This document shows positions 17,077 through 27,751 of a stretch of DNA of 64,000 bases, piece after piece. The stretch is from IMG/VR virus record IMGVR_UViG_3300025128_006668, positions 61,402-125,401 of that record; one strand, given 5' to 3'. This DNA is from a virus. The position numbers were made by a program, and so were the translations under genes. Under the pieces are notes generated by a model that was not told the origin of the DNA, did no database searches, and was given only the letters and a program-made list of their open reading frames with translations. Each line of letters opens with the position of its first letter. Position 1 is the stretch's first letter.

Positions 17077-17517
17077 TTAATCACCTTTATAACCAAAAAT
17101 TTTATTCAGCCATTCTTTTCTTTTATTACAACCACAGTCCTTGAGTCCTGAGACTTTCTGCATTATTTCTGTAGTTATTCCAAATTTTGATAAAACTCTT
17201 TCTATCTTGTCACCAAGACCGTCGCTGACAACTATGTTATCATCTTCATCTAAGTCTATTCCTTCATTCTTCAGATTCCTTATAGCTTTATCTACGGTAG
17301 CTTTCGCAATGCTAAGATCCTTCTTTTCTTCCTGTCTTGCTAAACCTTCCTCTGAATGGTCTGGGCGAAAAAGATCTAAATAAAAATCTCTATTGTGTTG
17401 ATCTGACTTACACTGATGACGTATGCCCTCACTTACATGCTGCTGATATACTGGACAATAACCTGCTATATCACAAGTACACTCCGTGTGCTCTCTATTC
17501 TGCATATTCTCGCTCAT
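17077..17517 (-). CDS. Paralogue of the 87-aa gene with extra Cys-rich N-terminus
   Basis: 146 aa. The C-terminal 70 residues repeat the LSKFGIT...CGCNKRKEWLNKIFGY module of the next gene. The N-terminus has CTCDIAGYCPVY, similar to the start of the PRTase-HAD protein upstream (CRCDSIGYCDTH). It starts inside the 3' end of that gene (23-base overlap). Shared motifs across three adjacent genes suggest one complex or one duplicated module. Confidence 0.65.
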   Translation of the reverse strand: MSENMQNREHTECTCDIAGYCPVYQQHVSEGIRHQCKSDQHNRDFYLDLFRPDHSEEGLARQEEKKDLSIAKATVDKAIRNLKNEGIDLDEDDNIVVSDGLGDKIERVLSKFGITTEIMQKVSGLKDCGCNKRKEWLNKIFGYKGD

Positions 17518-18583
17518 AAATAATCCCTTCCTCTGGATATAATACCATCTTCTTCGAGCTCTTTGCTATGTTCCCAGCCTGAATACCATTACTCTCTACA
17601 AATATTGTAGCGCTAGAGGCAGAAAAAAGGTCCGACTTAAACGAGCTAACATTTTTGTTATGATCTCTTCCTGATAAACCATCTCTATCTACCCTAGTAT
17701 TAGAGGGGTACATAAAAAGCTCACCATATCTAACCCCTTTATCTCTTAGCCACTTTTCAGTTATTTCCCGATATTTCTCTAATCTACCGGTTACGAGCCC
17801 TTTTGCTTCAAATAAACTCGGCGTCATCTGAGGTATATTATCTACAGAGCTTATATACTCTATGTACTTCTCACCATCATCACATAACTCGGGAGGAACA
17901 TCTGGGCATAATATTCCATCTATATCTAATAAGCAATTTTTCATTACCGAACAGTTAAAAAAACACCATTCATAAAAACAACTAGCAGTTATTATCTCTG
18001 CAAAAATATCTAAATCAGCTGCCTTTCTTTCACTAGCATAAACAGCACTATAAATATATTTACCTTTTGGTAAGATTTTCTTTGCTGCTCTTAGAGCCGA
18101 GCCTTTCCATATAGTATCATCTATAACAAGGATATTCCCTTCTCTTGGCTCATATGAACACATACGAACACCGCCTGAGAAAGATCTTCCATTGCATTTC
18201 ACAACCTTGCCTTCACTCAGCGTGTATAGAGGTATTGATAGGAAAGTAGATATCACAGATGCGGGAAGCATTCCGGATCTTGGGATTCCGATAACTCCAG
18301 ATATGTTATACTTAGAGAGTTGTGGAATTATTTTTTCTATGCATGCTTGAACCAAGTCTTTGGTCTTAAAAAACTTCCTGTGTGTCCGAGTTATTTTTCG
18401 TGCCGAATCCCTTCTTTTTCTTCTGTTGTATTCGTTTTTTATATGACCCCTCTCATAGGCACTCGCATTCTGACATATAGCAAGCTCACAATCAGTTTTT
18501 ATCTCATACTGATGAGTATCGCAATATCCGATAGAATCACATCTGCAAGAGTGAATAGGTTCAGGATCGTCCATTATTAGCAC
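17495..18583 (-). CDS. Phosphoribosyltransferase-HAD-like fusion protein
   Basis: 362 aa. N-terminal Cys motif (CRCDSIGYC), then a type I PRTase domain: VIGIPRSGMLPASVI and the PRPP loop ILVIDDTIWKGSALRAA with two acidic residues. A HAD-like part follows, beginning LLDIDGILCPD (D-x-D) with the late segment ATIFVESNGIQAGNIA. Fusion of PRPP chemistry to a phosphatase-type fold suggests nucleotide or sugar-phosphate metabolism. The substrate is unknown. It overlaps both neighbours. Confidence 0.78.
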   Translation of the reverse strand: MLIMDDPEPIHSCRCDSIGYCDTHQYEIKTDCELAICQNASAYERGHIKNEYNRRKRRDSARKITRTHRKFFKTKDLVQACIEKIIPQLSKYNISGVIGIPRSGMLPASVISTFLSIPLYTLSEGKVVKCNGRSFSGGVRMCSYEPREGNILVIDDTIWKGSALRAAKKILPKGKYIYSAVYASERKAADLDIFAEIITASCFYEWCFFNCSVMKNCLLDIDGILCPDVPPELCDDGEKYIEYISSVDNIPQMTPSLFEAKGLVTGRLEKYREITEKWLRDKGVRYGELFMYPSNTRVDRDGLSGRDHNKNVSSFKSDLFSASSATIFVESNGIQAGNIAKSSKKMVLYPEEGIIYEREYAE

Positions 18584-19527
18584 CCAGCAGGAGGCTTTGG
18601 TGTTGCAATAACCCTCATACTTACATTGCCTGTACAGGGAGAAGTATCATCATCAACAGCTCCCCTACAGCAGTCACAGTGCCATAGCTCATTGTGAATT
18701 TCAAAGACAACCTTCCAGTTATCTGCATTTCCGGAACCGCACTCTGCTGATACCATTGGCCAAGTAAAAATATTATCTCCTTGAGGTGAACATTCGTTTG
18801 GAGGAATGTAATACTCAGAATAAGCGTCAATAACAGGGCATGTGCAGAAGTCGCCATCCTCCCAGTGTGCTCCGGGAGGTGGATTGTGCCTAGCAGACCA
18901 AGAGAACCTTAGCTGATATCGACAACCGTGACATTCATCACTGAAAGAAGCCGCTTGAGCTGCAGAACTATACAGATCGCAACAAGCCAGACTTATTAGT
19001 ATCTCTTCTCCGCTACCTCCAGCGCAGGTGCCAGTTATTCCGGCACTTCCGGGAGCGCATAAAGTAATAGGAGCATAACTTCCACCCCCATCAGGAGTAG
19101 CCCACTTTTCATGCGGCCACTCAAGAAGGCTTTTTCTGAAGTCTTGATGAACATTAACTGTAGCTGACGGGTCATCACAACCTATGGCTGTAGGATCATA
19201 GCAGGGCGTGCCCCCAACATTTTTTGTAGTCCCATATGGGGCGTTAGCGTTTTGCAGAGCTATACCAGCGGCTCTATCTAACTCTATAACTGTCCCATTA
19301 AGGTTCTGACAAGTACCGCCAAGGTCTTGGAAAGTAAGACAGATATTCCCAGTAGGAGGACACGGACAACAGTGCGCTGGACACGAGTTCAAGCCAACTG
19401 GCAATCCGGTTGAGCAAACTTGGCAACAATAGCAACAAGTATCGCCTGAGCCACTCGCATAAGGGCTGCCATATCCCGGCCCTATCTGTATTGTCTTCTT
19501 TGGAGTTCCAGTTCTATCTGCTGACAT
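18577..19527 (-). CDS. Cysteine-rich putative tail-tip/adhesin protein
   Basis: 316 aa with about 30 cysteines, many in pairs (TCCYCCQVC; AHCCPCPP; CDCC), and glycine/proline-rich. The central part (LAGIALQ-like segment, then YRQLRFSW and DFCTCP) looks beta-rich. It follows the 2713-aa tail protein and may form part of the same adhesive structure. No domain recognised. Confidence 0.6.
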   Translation of the reverse strand: MSADRTGTPKKTIQIGPGYGSPYASGSGDTCCYCCQVCSTGLPVGLNSCPAHCCPCPPTGNICLTFQDLGGTCQNLNGTVIELDRAAGIALQNANAPYGTTKNVGGTPCYDPTAIGCDDPSATVNVHQDFRKSLLEWPHEKWATPDGGGSYAPITLCAPGSAGITGTCAGGSGEEILISLACCDLYSSAAQAASFSDECHGCRYQLRFSWSARHNPPPGAHWEDGDFCTCPVIDAYSEYYIPPNECSPQGDNIFTWPMVSAECGSGNADNWKVVFEIHNELWHCDCCRGAVDDDTSPCTGNVSMRVIATPKPPAGC

Positions 19528-19563
19528 TTATAAATCCTATATAATCCTACATACTATACTTAT

Positions 19564-19575
19564 ATTATATACGCT
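19564..19575 (-). promoter_or_regulatory. Candidate late promoter upstream of the Cys-rich gene
   Basis: On the minus strand AGCGTATATAAT lies 48 bases before the start at 19527, in the 70-base gap after the 2713-aa gene. It resembles the TGGTGTATAT sites upstream of other late genes. Confidence 0.35.
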
Positions 19576-19597
19576 ATAAGCGACAAAAGGTTACAAA

Positions 19598-22500
19598 TTA
19601 ACCACATCCGGGATTAGCACAATCACAGAATCCACCATCATTAGTTATTCCTTTGAACAAGCCACAGTCACTGAAGTTTAGAGTGACATAGTTAATTGAC
19701 AGTTTATCACCCGTGCAGCATACATCTCTAACGACTGTTATTCCAGTTGAAGTTCCTCCAGCACAGAAAGGATCAAGCTCAATATCTATTCCACATGCGT
19801 CACCTGCAGTTGCAGTAGCCTTGATGCCACAACCAAAGTTGAAATCCTCTATAGGTCTAGAGAAGTTTCCTGAGCAGGCTGTTACGTTGAAATATGTTCC
19901 GATATTTTGCACGCAAGCATTTGTTCCATTTTTGACAAATGCTATACCCGGACCTGCACCTATCGTTCGTATATCTTGATTGACGCTGGGCGCTGACAAT
20001 GCAGTGAACGCACCGCATGCTAGCTTTCCGTTATACTCTAAAGGTATTGCATCTAAGAAATAATCACAGCTTCCTGATGCAGTAAACTTAACACCATTTC
20101 TAGCAAAAATATTCCTAAAATGATTATGCTGGGCATTAGTAGGAGAACTGGTTGGATCTCCGCAGCCGTCTTCACTAGGGACATTAGCAAGGCCCATGTA
20201 AATATCAACAGATGCGGTGCCATCAGCAGAAACCTCACCTATCCTTAAACCTGTCCTGAAATCAACGCAACTAACACCTTCGCATGATGTTATCGCTCCT
20301 GCAGGTGTACATGCCGCTGTGTCTTTAATTGGTGTGCATGAGTGAATTGTAAACTCACATGCTTTCGCAGCGTTAGCCGCACCTTCGTCAATGACGCTCA
20401 TGCCACTACCAAAGTTCAACTTGGAGAAGAACTTGTAATCAAAGTCATCGTCTGGACTGCAATAGCTAGCGGTAGACTTAATATAGTGATCAGCAGAAAT
20501 ACCGTACTCACATTTGCCACCAGCTATTTCATGAAGGCGAAGGCCTGTTCCGGCAACAAGTGTCCTGAAGTAAGTTCCTCCAAGACTGAGGTCTGCTGGT
20601 CTAGATACAGTAGGTGTCCATCCGCAATATGCCTCGTCTCTTATAAACCTTTCAGTGTGAATATTGTACTCGCAGTTACTGCCTCTTAGTATGAATCCAG
20701 TGCCGAGTGTAAGCTGATCGAAGTGAACAGGACCATCAACACTTCTGGTGTTGTTACAATGCTGGGTAGAGTCTATTAATCTTCTGGCATTAACTATTGT
20801 TGTCTTAAAATCTGGAGCAGCTCTATATATTCTTAATCCAGTTCCATAGGTTGTGCACTCAGTATCGCTACATGCATTTATAGGGGCCTCACTAGGAGTG
20901 CTCGGAGGCGTATATCCGCAGTATCCTGAGCCTCTAGTTTGATGGACTGAGCCACTTCCGCTTCCACCTGAACCACAGGCAAATATATGATACTCACAAT
21001 CTCCTCCGGTTACGCCTATACCCTCTCCAAAGAATAGGTGCGTGAATGGTTGCTTATTGATACTAGTGCTTGTATCCTCGCACGTTGTATCTGTAGATGT
21101 TATATACTGAGGTGCAGCTATCTCGTAATTACAATTGCCAAGATCTGTGACTGCAATACCCGTGCTAAACTTCAGATCCTTAAAGAACTTTTTACCAGCT
21201 ATAGAAGCTAGACCACAGTTGGCGCCATGACTAATAGTTCTGTCAGAGTCAATTGTGAACAAGCAGTCCGAGCCTTCAGATATGACAAGCCCAGAACCAA
21301 ATTCTAGCGTCTTAAAGAACTCAGCGTTGGTTTCGGTATAACAAGTAGCATCAGAGTGTTTAATCGAGTGATTAGCATCAATTCTATACGTGCAATTCGA
21401 TTCTGCTTTTAAGTTCAGACCAGAACCTAAATTCAATGTATTAAAGTGAGCTTCAGCAACCGCTGATTCACCGCATGTACTTGTCTTCTTAATCTTTCTA
21501 TATGCAGAGATATTAAATTCGCAGTTAGAGGCTGAATCAACCTTTATACCAGAACTAAAATTAAGTGTTCTAAACTGAGTCTCAGCAACCGCTGGCACAC
21601 CGCAATCAGCAGTTTTCTTAATCTTAAAGTCGGCATCTATAAAGTACGTGCAGTCTCCAGCATCTTGCACTCTGAGTCCGCTTCTTGCCTTCAATGTCTT
21701 AAAGAATGCGTCAGATATGGTAGTTGGCTGGTTACAAGAAGTAATATCGGTAATATAGTGATTTGCATTTACTCGGTACTGACAGTTACCCATATCCTGC
21801 AGATAAAGACCTGTACCAAAGTCCAGCCTATTAAAGAACTCGTATGAGCCTACTTTATGATTGCTCTGGCAAAGATTAGTATCTTTTACATAATGATCTG
21901 CTTCTATTGAAAAATCTTTACAGTCACCTTCCGTAAAAGCATTGAGCTTGAGCCCTTTATCAAAGGCTAGGTTTCTGAATAAATTTCTGCCGTTTACAGA
22001 AGGGTTATAGTTGCAATAACCAGAATCTTCAACGGTTACATTTAACCCTATAACAAAGTCGCAGTCCGAAGCATCAGAGACCTTAATACCACTTGTGAAC
22101 TTAAGATCTTGGAAGAATTTCTTATCTACTTCAACACCATCGGATTCGCAAGGATCTGCAGATATAGTCCTATCAGAATCTATGTTGAATGCACAAGTAC
22201 CCGTGCTGTCAATTGTAAGGCCGGAACGGAATATTAGCCTGTCAAATATAGAAGCGGCACTGCTGCCTCCTGCACAAACTCCAGAATCTTCTATCCACAT
22301 TGGAGATGTTATTTCAAAGTCACAAGCATTCTCATTTGCCTGAACAACCAGACCAGTGCTGAACTTAAGGTGTCTAAAGAACTTATCGCTTACCGTGTCT
22401 CCACTGCAATATGGTGCTGCGCTAATATTATGGTCTGCATGGAATGTATAATTACAATCTCCAGTATTTTTCAGATAAAGACCTGTTCCCGCAACGATAG

Positions 22501-25500
22501 TCCTAAAGAAGTTTTCATTAGGATAACTCGAAGTCCTTCCACAATAGTCATCTCCTCTGACAAATCTTTCTGCACTTATTTCATAACCGCAATCAGATCC
22601 ACCACTCTCAACTATAAGCCCACTCTTAAACGACAAATCAGTGAACACCGCATTAGTTACTAAATCCCTTCCGGGAGGACAAGGATGAAGGTCTGATATT
22701 TTGAAGTCTGCATCTATTGATGCTACACAGTCTTCCAACTCAAGCTTAAGACCTGTACCTACGACAATATCATCAAAGAAAGAAAACTCTCCCGTGCCAT
22801 CATCGCCACATGGAGACGACGCTATCTCGTGCTGGGCATCAATCGTGAAGACGCAGCCATCTCCACTCACAGATAGACCAGAACCAAATTTTAGCTCAGT
22901 AAAGAACTCGTTAGATACAAGGTCGCCGTTTCCGGTATTGGTGCAGTATCCCTCATCTGACACAGTATGGTCAGCATGAATTGTCGGATTGCAACTATCT
23001 GATCCTGAGGCTGTGCCGACGTATAACCCACTTCCAAAAGTCAGACATTCAAAAACATGACAGTCGGAAGACCCCGTCCCGTTACCTACTCCGCAATACC
23101 CCTCGCTAGCAACTTTATAAGGTCTGGCGTGAACAGATATAGACTGAGTGCAAGACTCCCCTGTCTCTCCTGTATATACATTAAGACCCGAGCCAAAGTC
23201 TATATGAGTGTACTTAACACTCGGAACCCCTGCTCCCTCTCCGGCTTTTATCTCCGCATAGCCAAGCTGATCTTCGGCAACCGCATCATCACATTGACCG
23301 CCAGTTAGACTACTAGCTGTGCTTATAACAGAAACTCGCGCGACTCCACAGTCACCACCGCCCTCTTCAGAGGCGCCACCCGCAAGACCAAACCCAAACT
23401 CTATAGACTGGGCTGCAGATGAGCCTTCACCAGAGCATACGGTAATATCTATACCTGCCAAGGTTGATATATTGAATTCAGTTTCACAATCAGTCTCTGA
23501 TATAGTGAAACCTGTACCAAAAGTTAAATGAGTATATGGGAAACATATATCTGTATCTATCAGTCCGCTTTCAAATTCCTCTCTTTCAGCTCCAGTCAGT
23601 CCTGTCGGTATACAAGGTTCCACAGAAGAAGACAAGGTTAGGTCGCTATTAATCCTGAGCGCAAACATAAAATCGCCAGTATTTGTACCTGTCTGACACA
23701 TGGTTCCGCTTTTTATGTCGTCCGACGCAGGAAAGCCATCTTTAGGTATCTTATAAATCTCAGCAAAGACACCAGTTCCAGCTACTAAAGGAGTCTTCAA
23801 GTCCCAGCCAGTAATAGGCGATAAAGCACTTATTGTGTTTAAATCTATAATCCCAGTATCTGAACAGGCTCCAGATTGATTGCCAGTTGCACACTGATGC
23901 CAATTCAAGACATCTACACAGAATGAAGGAGCACCTGCCGTGATAGGGTGATAAGCGCACTCTTCACTGTCCCAATAAGCTAAGACACTAGTGCCAGACT
24001 CTAGTGTTCCAGCGCCTGCAAGAGTATTACTGATCTTTATATTGTATCCAGTCGTAGGATGAATAAGTCCGCCCTCTGAGTCATAGGCTGGTCTAGGGTT
24101 ACTGATACGAGCATCTCCGGTCATGCCTCCTTCAATCACTCCAGTCCCAATTTCAGCGTGAATTATTCTAAAGCTATTTGGAACTGTCCATACTGCCCTT
24201 TCTCTGTCATACCTTAGATCTAAAGGCGCTACAGGCCAAGTCTTGGGCTGACGTAGCCACTTATCTAAAAACTTATCCTTCAGTCCAGCAGTTGTAAAAT
24301 TCCCCGCTTCGGCATTGCTAACAACATCCGCCTTATTAGGTACTGGTTTTCCTTCTAGGTCATATCCCCATCCTTGAATAAGTAAAGGACCTCTGGTTGC
24401 AATAGCTCTAAGGTCTTGGGGATAGTTTCCAGTTCTGAGATTATGCATGTAGGTGTCTGGACTGTCTGCTCCAGAGCCGTGATTTAATCTCCTTACATTA
24501 TTATTACCATAGCCAGTGTGGTTAGGGTCATCTGAATGCTTACTATTATGATAAGTATAATAAGGATCTAGATAATCTATATTAATAGCGGGAGGGGTCC
24601 AGTCAAGGATAGGTGGGTTTACTTGTCTAGTGTTAGATCTATAAGCCAGAGGCATTGGCGACTCGCCAGTAGGGCATGCCTCCCCGTTTTTACTAGCATA
24701 GCGAGCAAGATGACTATTATTGGGTGCTGTGCCTGATTTACTTATGGGTAAATACAGAGCGTCCCAACTGACGAAAGAACCACTGTCATCAGGAGGTGTA
24801 TTCTTATACGTGTTACTGGATGGTGTGCTAGCATCTACAACCGGATCTTCTGAATGCGCAGCTACCCACTCGGGCTTTGCATTGGTTTGAGTCATAGCTA
24901 GAAGCTGACCGCCAGCATTTTCTACATTCTTTGCATCCTCAAGGGCCTTAACACTTCCTTTAAGACCTTTAATCTGTTTATCATGTTCAGCAAATTTCTT
25001 ATTCTGTTGATCCCTAAGCCTCTGGTCTCTAAGCATCGCTTGACGAGCTTTAGCAATTCTAGCAAGCCTATTGGCATTGTACTTAGCAAACTTACCGAAC
25101 GTTGGTGCAAACGTATTGCACTGAATCGTTGTTGTTACTCCACCAACACCAATGTTTGCGGAAATATTAGTGATACTGGGCCCAAGTGTACCAGCCCAAG
25201 CTTCTGTATCGTAAAAGAAGTATGGGATGGCTATACCGCCTACTACGAGACTAGCCTGCTGAAGGCTAAATGTATTGAAACTTTCTAAGTCAGCATTAAG
25301 CTCTTGCCCTAATCTCTTCTTTGGGTATCCGGGCATAGTAAATGTACCCTTTTCGCCCTCTTGCATAAACGTAGCGCCATCTGCGGCTAACGTAAATCCT
25401 GCTTGCTGCATCTGTGAATAGCTATCATGTGTCCAAGGATTGAGAGAGGAGTCTTCTCTAAAAGACACCTGACCGGGAGGACCTTGAGCAAACCAAGGAC

Positions 25501-27739
25501 CATACCTATCGGTATTACTCTTCATCGGAAGAGCTACGCCACTAGGAACAAGCCTGTCAGGAGCTTCTGCCTTCGCATAGTCGCCTCTGATACCTTGCTT
25601 GTCACCATCTACCTTCTTCTTAAGGTTCGATATCTTCTCATCGTTCCAATCAGCTGGAGCAAACCCGTGCTTCTCTATAGTAAACAGACCTTTAACGGCC
25701 TTGTCTATATCATCACTTTTTGGCTCAACAGGATTGCTTATCTTGATAACAGCTGCAGCTTTGCCGTTATATTGATATACTTTTTCGTCTGGTGTTGCCG
25801 GAATGTATAGATTGTCATCAAAGACTATTACGCTGTCGGATTGCTCTGCATAAACTCCCGTTCCACTTGCGTCATAGCGTACAAAGCATTGAACTTTTCC
25901 GTCATCGCTCCTGAAGGTTTCGAGCTCAGGATTAGCTGCTGTTGGCTTCCATGTAAGACCCAATACATCAGTTCTTAGGCCAACTCCTTTATTAGTGCTA
26001 GGCCATCCTCCATCTGCTGTAGGATTATCAGAGTAATATACCTTTCCTGTATCTGCATCTGTATAGTAACAAACAAAGGGTAAACGAACAAGGAACTGCT
26101 TGCCCCAATGCTCATCGGCAAATTTAGATACAAAAGCATGTATCTTCTTCATATCCTCAGACTGCGCCTCTGTTAATTTCTGCAAATCGTTCTTGACGAT
26201 CTTGGCAATCCCTTGGTCTTGACCGCCCTCTGGTGGATTCTTAGCATTAGCAAAAGGATTATTAGCTACGGGACCATCTTCGTCCTTGAATATAAGAGCA
26301 TATGCACCAGCTATGAGCTGACCCATAGGAGTCATATTGCCTTCATCCCAAGCGAATATTAAACTTTTCCAAGTATCAAAAGAACCTAATGCAGCCTTTA
26401 TTTCATCTTCATATATGTATACTTGATCTGCCGGTAGCCCATTTTTTAGTCCCAAGTTTAAAGGTCTTAGATCAAGCTGGACTTTCCATTGTTCACCATA
26501 TCCATCTATATCTCCATATACAGCATTAATGAAATTACCATTGGAGTCAAAACCCCAGTGCTGTATTATATCTGTACCTGCAACAGGGTTAGCGGCATCT
26601 TCTTCATATATTGTTTGTATTGGAGAGCCATAGGTAAAGGTTTGAGTAGTCTCATTTCTAAGCTCTCTACCTATATTTTTTGATACTATATCTTCTTGGG
26701 CTTCTATAAAGACTTCTATTTCACCTAGAGTAGGCTGTGTCTTTCTTTTTGCAGTCCTAACCTTAATAACAGTATTCATAGAGCCATCTACTATAAGCTC
26801 TATATAATAGTCACATCCAGTGAGGTCACAGATAGTCTGTATGAAGTTCATCAACGTGTCACTTGGACCGGGGAATCTGAACTCTTGATTGTACAGGTCA
26901 GGCAGATCAGTTATATCTACCATGTAGCTTCTTGTGTAACCATTTCCTCCATAATCACCTATTATAGGGGCGGAGAATCCATTAGAAGGAATCATTCCCA
27001 TCCCTTTGTTACCCTTGGTGGAATCATGCCCTTTATAAATTACTGCACCATAAGGAGAGAATTTAGGATGACTGTTACCAGTCAATAAGCTCTGCGTAGC
27101 TATTTTTAGCCTATCATATCTAGTTCCCGCATCATTTGTCTGAGCTCCACCAAAGCCTCCAGCCGGTGATCCAAAAGATGCTCCATTTATCTGCTGCTGA
27201 GCGCAAGCTATACCTAAAGACTCTAGATAACCATAAGGATTAATAAGATTATAGAGACTTTCTACATTGTCTGCATAATTAGAGACAATCATAGTTAGGT
27301 TTTCAAGCAGAAGCCTCGGATCTGCTATAGTGACAGTGAAGGTAGGATTACTACTAGTAGAGTTGGTTTTTTCCCAGTTTTGAACTAAGCCAGCAAATTC
27401 AAAATCACCTAGTCTGAAATATACTGGAGCACCAATATCTGGATAGAAGAATCCGGGATCTTTTGATCGTGTACTCCCTTTATGACCCGGCCTGTCGTAG
27501 AATACCTTTGATGGGGCATCTATGGGAACATCGCAGTTATCTTCAACTAATTTTACCGTTATTGTGCTCTGTTGGTCATTCCAGCCATGAGACATGGTAA
27601 CATCTTGAATGCTACATCCCAAGAACATAGTCTGCTCAAAAGGTCCAACCTTAGTAGCTGGCCCACAGACTCTAGGCTGTTTAGTGCTTAGATCTTCTCC
27701 GTCAAAAGACGTGAAGGTACTCGGAAAGTGAAAAACCAT
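19598..27739 (-). CDS. Giant tail-tip/receptor-binding protein with Cys repeat array
   Basis: 2713 aa. The first ~350 residues look like a tail hub/baseplate domain (LGCSIQDVTMSHGWNDQQ; FRFPGPSDTLMNFIQTICD). A basic coiled-coil-like helix lies near 880-950. From about residue 1400 there are about two dozen repeats of roughly 50 residues, each with an F..L.FGSGL strand, a Cys followed by F.I.A-H/D, and a second Cys 8-10 residues later. Regular paired cysteines suggest disulfides or an extended cross-linked fibre outside the cell. Position after the tape measure and distal tail genes fits a central fibre. It is far longer than ordinary hub proteins. Host binding is inference. Confidence 0.8.
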   Translation of the reverse strand: MVFHFPSTFTSFDGEDLSTKQPRVCGPATKVGPFEQTMFLGCSIQDVTMSHGWNDQQSTITVKLVEDNCDVPIDAPSKVFYDRPGHKGSTRSKDPGFFYPDIGAPVYFRLGDFEFAGLVQNWEKTNSTSSNPTFTVTIADPRLLLENLTMIVSNYADNVESLYNLINPYGYLESLGIACAQQQINGASFGSPAGGFGGAQTNDAGTRYDRLKIATQSLLTGNSHPKFSPYGAVIYKGHDSTKGNKGMGMIPSNGFSAPIIGDYGGNGYTRSYMVDITDLPDLYNQEFRFPGPSDTLMNFIQTICDLTGCDYYIELIVDGSMNTVIKVRTAKRKTQPTLGEIEVFIEAQEDIVSKNIGRELRNETTQTFTYGSPIQTIYEEDAANPVAGTDIIQHWGFDSNGNFINAVYGDIDGYGEQWKVQLDLRPLNLGLKNGLPADQVYIYEDEIKAALGSFDTWKSLIFAWDEGNMTPMGQLIAGAYALIFKDEDGPVANNPFANAKNPPEGGQDQGIAKIVKNDLQKLTEAQSEDMKKIHAFVSKFADEHWGKQFLVRLPFVCYYTDADTGKVYYSDNPTADGGWPSTNKGVGLRTDVLGLTWKPTAANPELETFRSDDGKVQCFVRYDASGTGVYAEQSDSVIVFDDNLYIPATPDEKVYQYNGKAAAVIKISNPVEPKSDDIDKAVKGLFTIEKHGFAPADWNDEKISNLKKKVDGDKQGIRGDYAKAEAPDRLVPSGVALPMKSNTDRYGPWFAQGPPGQVSFREDSSLNPWTHDSYSQMQQAGFTLAADGATFMQEGEKGTFTMPGYPKKRLGQELNADLESFNTFSLQQASLVVGGIAIPYFFYDTEAWAGTLGPSITNISANIGVGGVTTTIQCNTFAPTFGKFAKYNANRLARIAKARQAMLRDQRLRDQQNKKFAEHDKQIKGLKGSVKALEDAKNVENAGGQLLAMTQTNAKPEWVAAHSEDPVVDASTPSSNTYKNTPPDDSGSFVSWDALYLPISKSGTAPNNSHLARYASKNGEACPTGESPMPLAYRSNTRQVNPPILDWTPPAINIDYLDPYYTYHNSKHSDDPNHTGYGNNNVRRLNHGSGADSPDTYMHNLRTGNYPQDLRAIATRGPLLIQGWGYDLEGKPVPNKADVVSNAEAGNFTTAGLKDKFLDKWLRQPKTWPVAPLDLRYDRERAVWTVPNSFRIIHAEIGTGVIEGGMTGDARISNPRPAYDSEGGLIHPTTGYNIKISNTLAGAGTLESGTSVLAYWDSEECAYHPITAGAPSFCVDVLNWHQCATGNQSGACSDTGIIDLNTISALSPITGWDLKTPLVAGTGVFAEIYKIPKDGFPASDDIKSGTMCQTGTNTGDFMFALRINSDLTLSSSVEPCIPTGLTGAEREEFESGLIDTDICFPYTHLTFGTGFTISETDCETEFNISTLAGIDITVCSGEGSSAAQSIEFGFGLAGGASEEGGGDCGVARVSVISTASSLTGGQCDDAVAEDQLGYAEIKAGEGAGVPSVKYTHIDFGSGLNVYTGETGESCTQSISVHARPYKVASEGYCGVGNGTGSSDCHVFECLTFGSGLYVGTASGSDSCNPTIHADHTVSDEGYCTNTGNGDLVSNEFFTELKFGSGLSVSGDGCVFTIDAQHEIASSPCGDDGTGEFSFFDDIVVGTGLKLELEDCVASIDADFKISDLHPCPPGRDLVTNAVFTDLSFKSGLIVESGGSDCGYEISAERFVRGDDYCGRTSSYPNENFFRTIVAGTGLYLKNTGDCNYTFHADHNISAAPYCSGDTVSDKFFRHLKFSTGLVVQANENACDFEITSPMWIEDSGVCAGGSSAASIFDRLIFRSGLTIDSTGTCAFNIDSDRTISADPCESDGVEVDKKFFQDLKFTSGIKVSDASDCDFVIGLNVTVEDSGYCNYNPSVNGRNLFRNLAFDKGLKLNAFTEGDCKDFSIEADHYVKDTNLCQSNHKVGSYEFFNRLDFGTGLYLQDMGNCQYRVNANHYITDITSCNQPTTISDAFFKTLKARSGLRVQDAGDCTYFIDADFKIKKTADCGVPAVAETQFRTLNFSSGIKVDSASNCEFNISAYRKIKKTSTCGESAVAEAHFNTLNLGSGLNLKAESNCTYRIDANHSIKHSDATCYTETNAEFFKTLEFGSGLVISEGSDCLFTIDSDRTISHGANCGLASIAGKKFFKDLKFSTGIAVTDLGNCNYEIAAPQYITSTDTTCEDTSTSINKQPFTHLFFGEGIGVTGGDCEYHIFACGSGGSGSGSVHQTRGSGYCGYTPPSTPSEAPINACSDTECTTYGTGLRIYRAAPDFKTTIVNARRLIDSTQHCNNTRSVDGPVHFDQLTLGTGFILRGSNCEYNIHTERFIRDEAYCGWTPTVSRPADLSLGGTYFRTLVAGTGLRLHEIAGGKCEYGISADHYIKSTASYCSPDDDFDYKFFSKLNFGSGMSVIDEGAANAAKACEFTIHSCTPIKDTAACTPAGAITSCEGVSCVDFRTGLRIGEVSADGTASVDIYMGLANVPSEDGCGDPTSSPTNAQHNHFRNIFARNGVKFTASGSCDYFLDAIPLEYNGKLACGAFTALSAPSVNQDIRTIGAGPGIAFVKNGTNACVQNIGTYFNVTACSGNFSRPIEDFNFGCGIKATATAGDACGIDIELDPFCAGGTSTGITVVRDVCCTGDKLSINYVTLNFSDCGLFKGITNDGGFCDCANPGCG

Positions 27740-27751
27740 TGATTATTCCTA

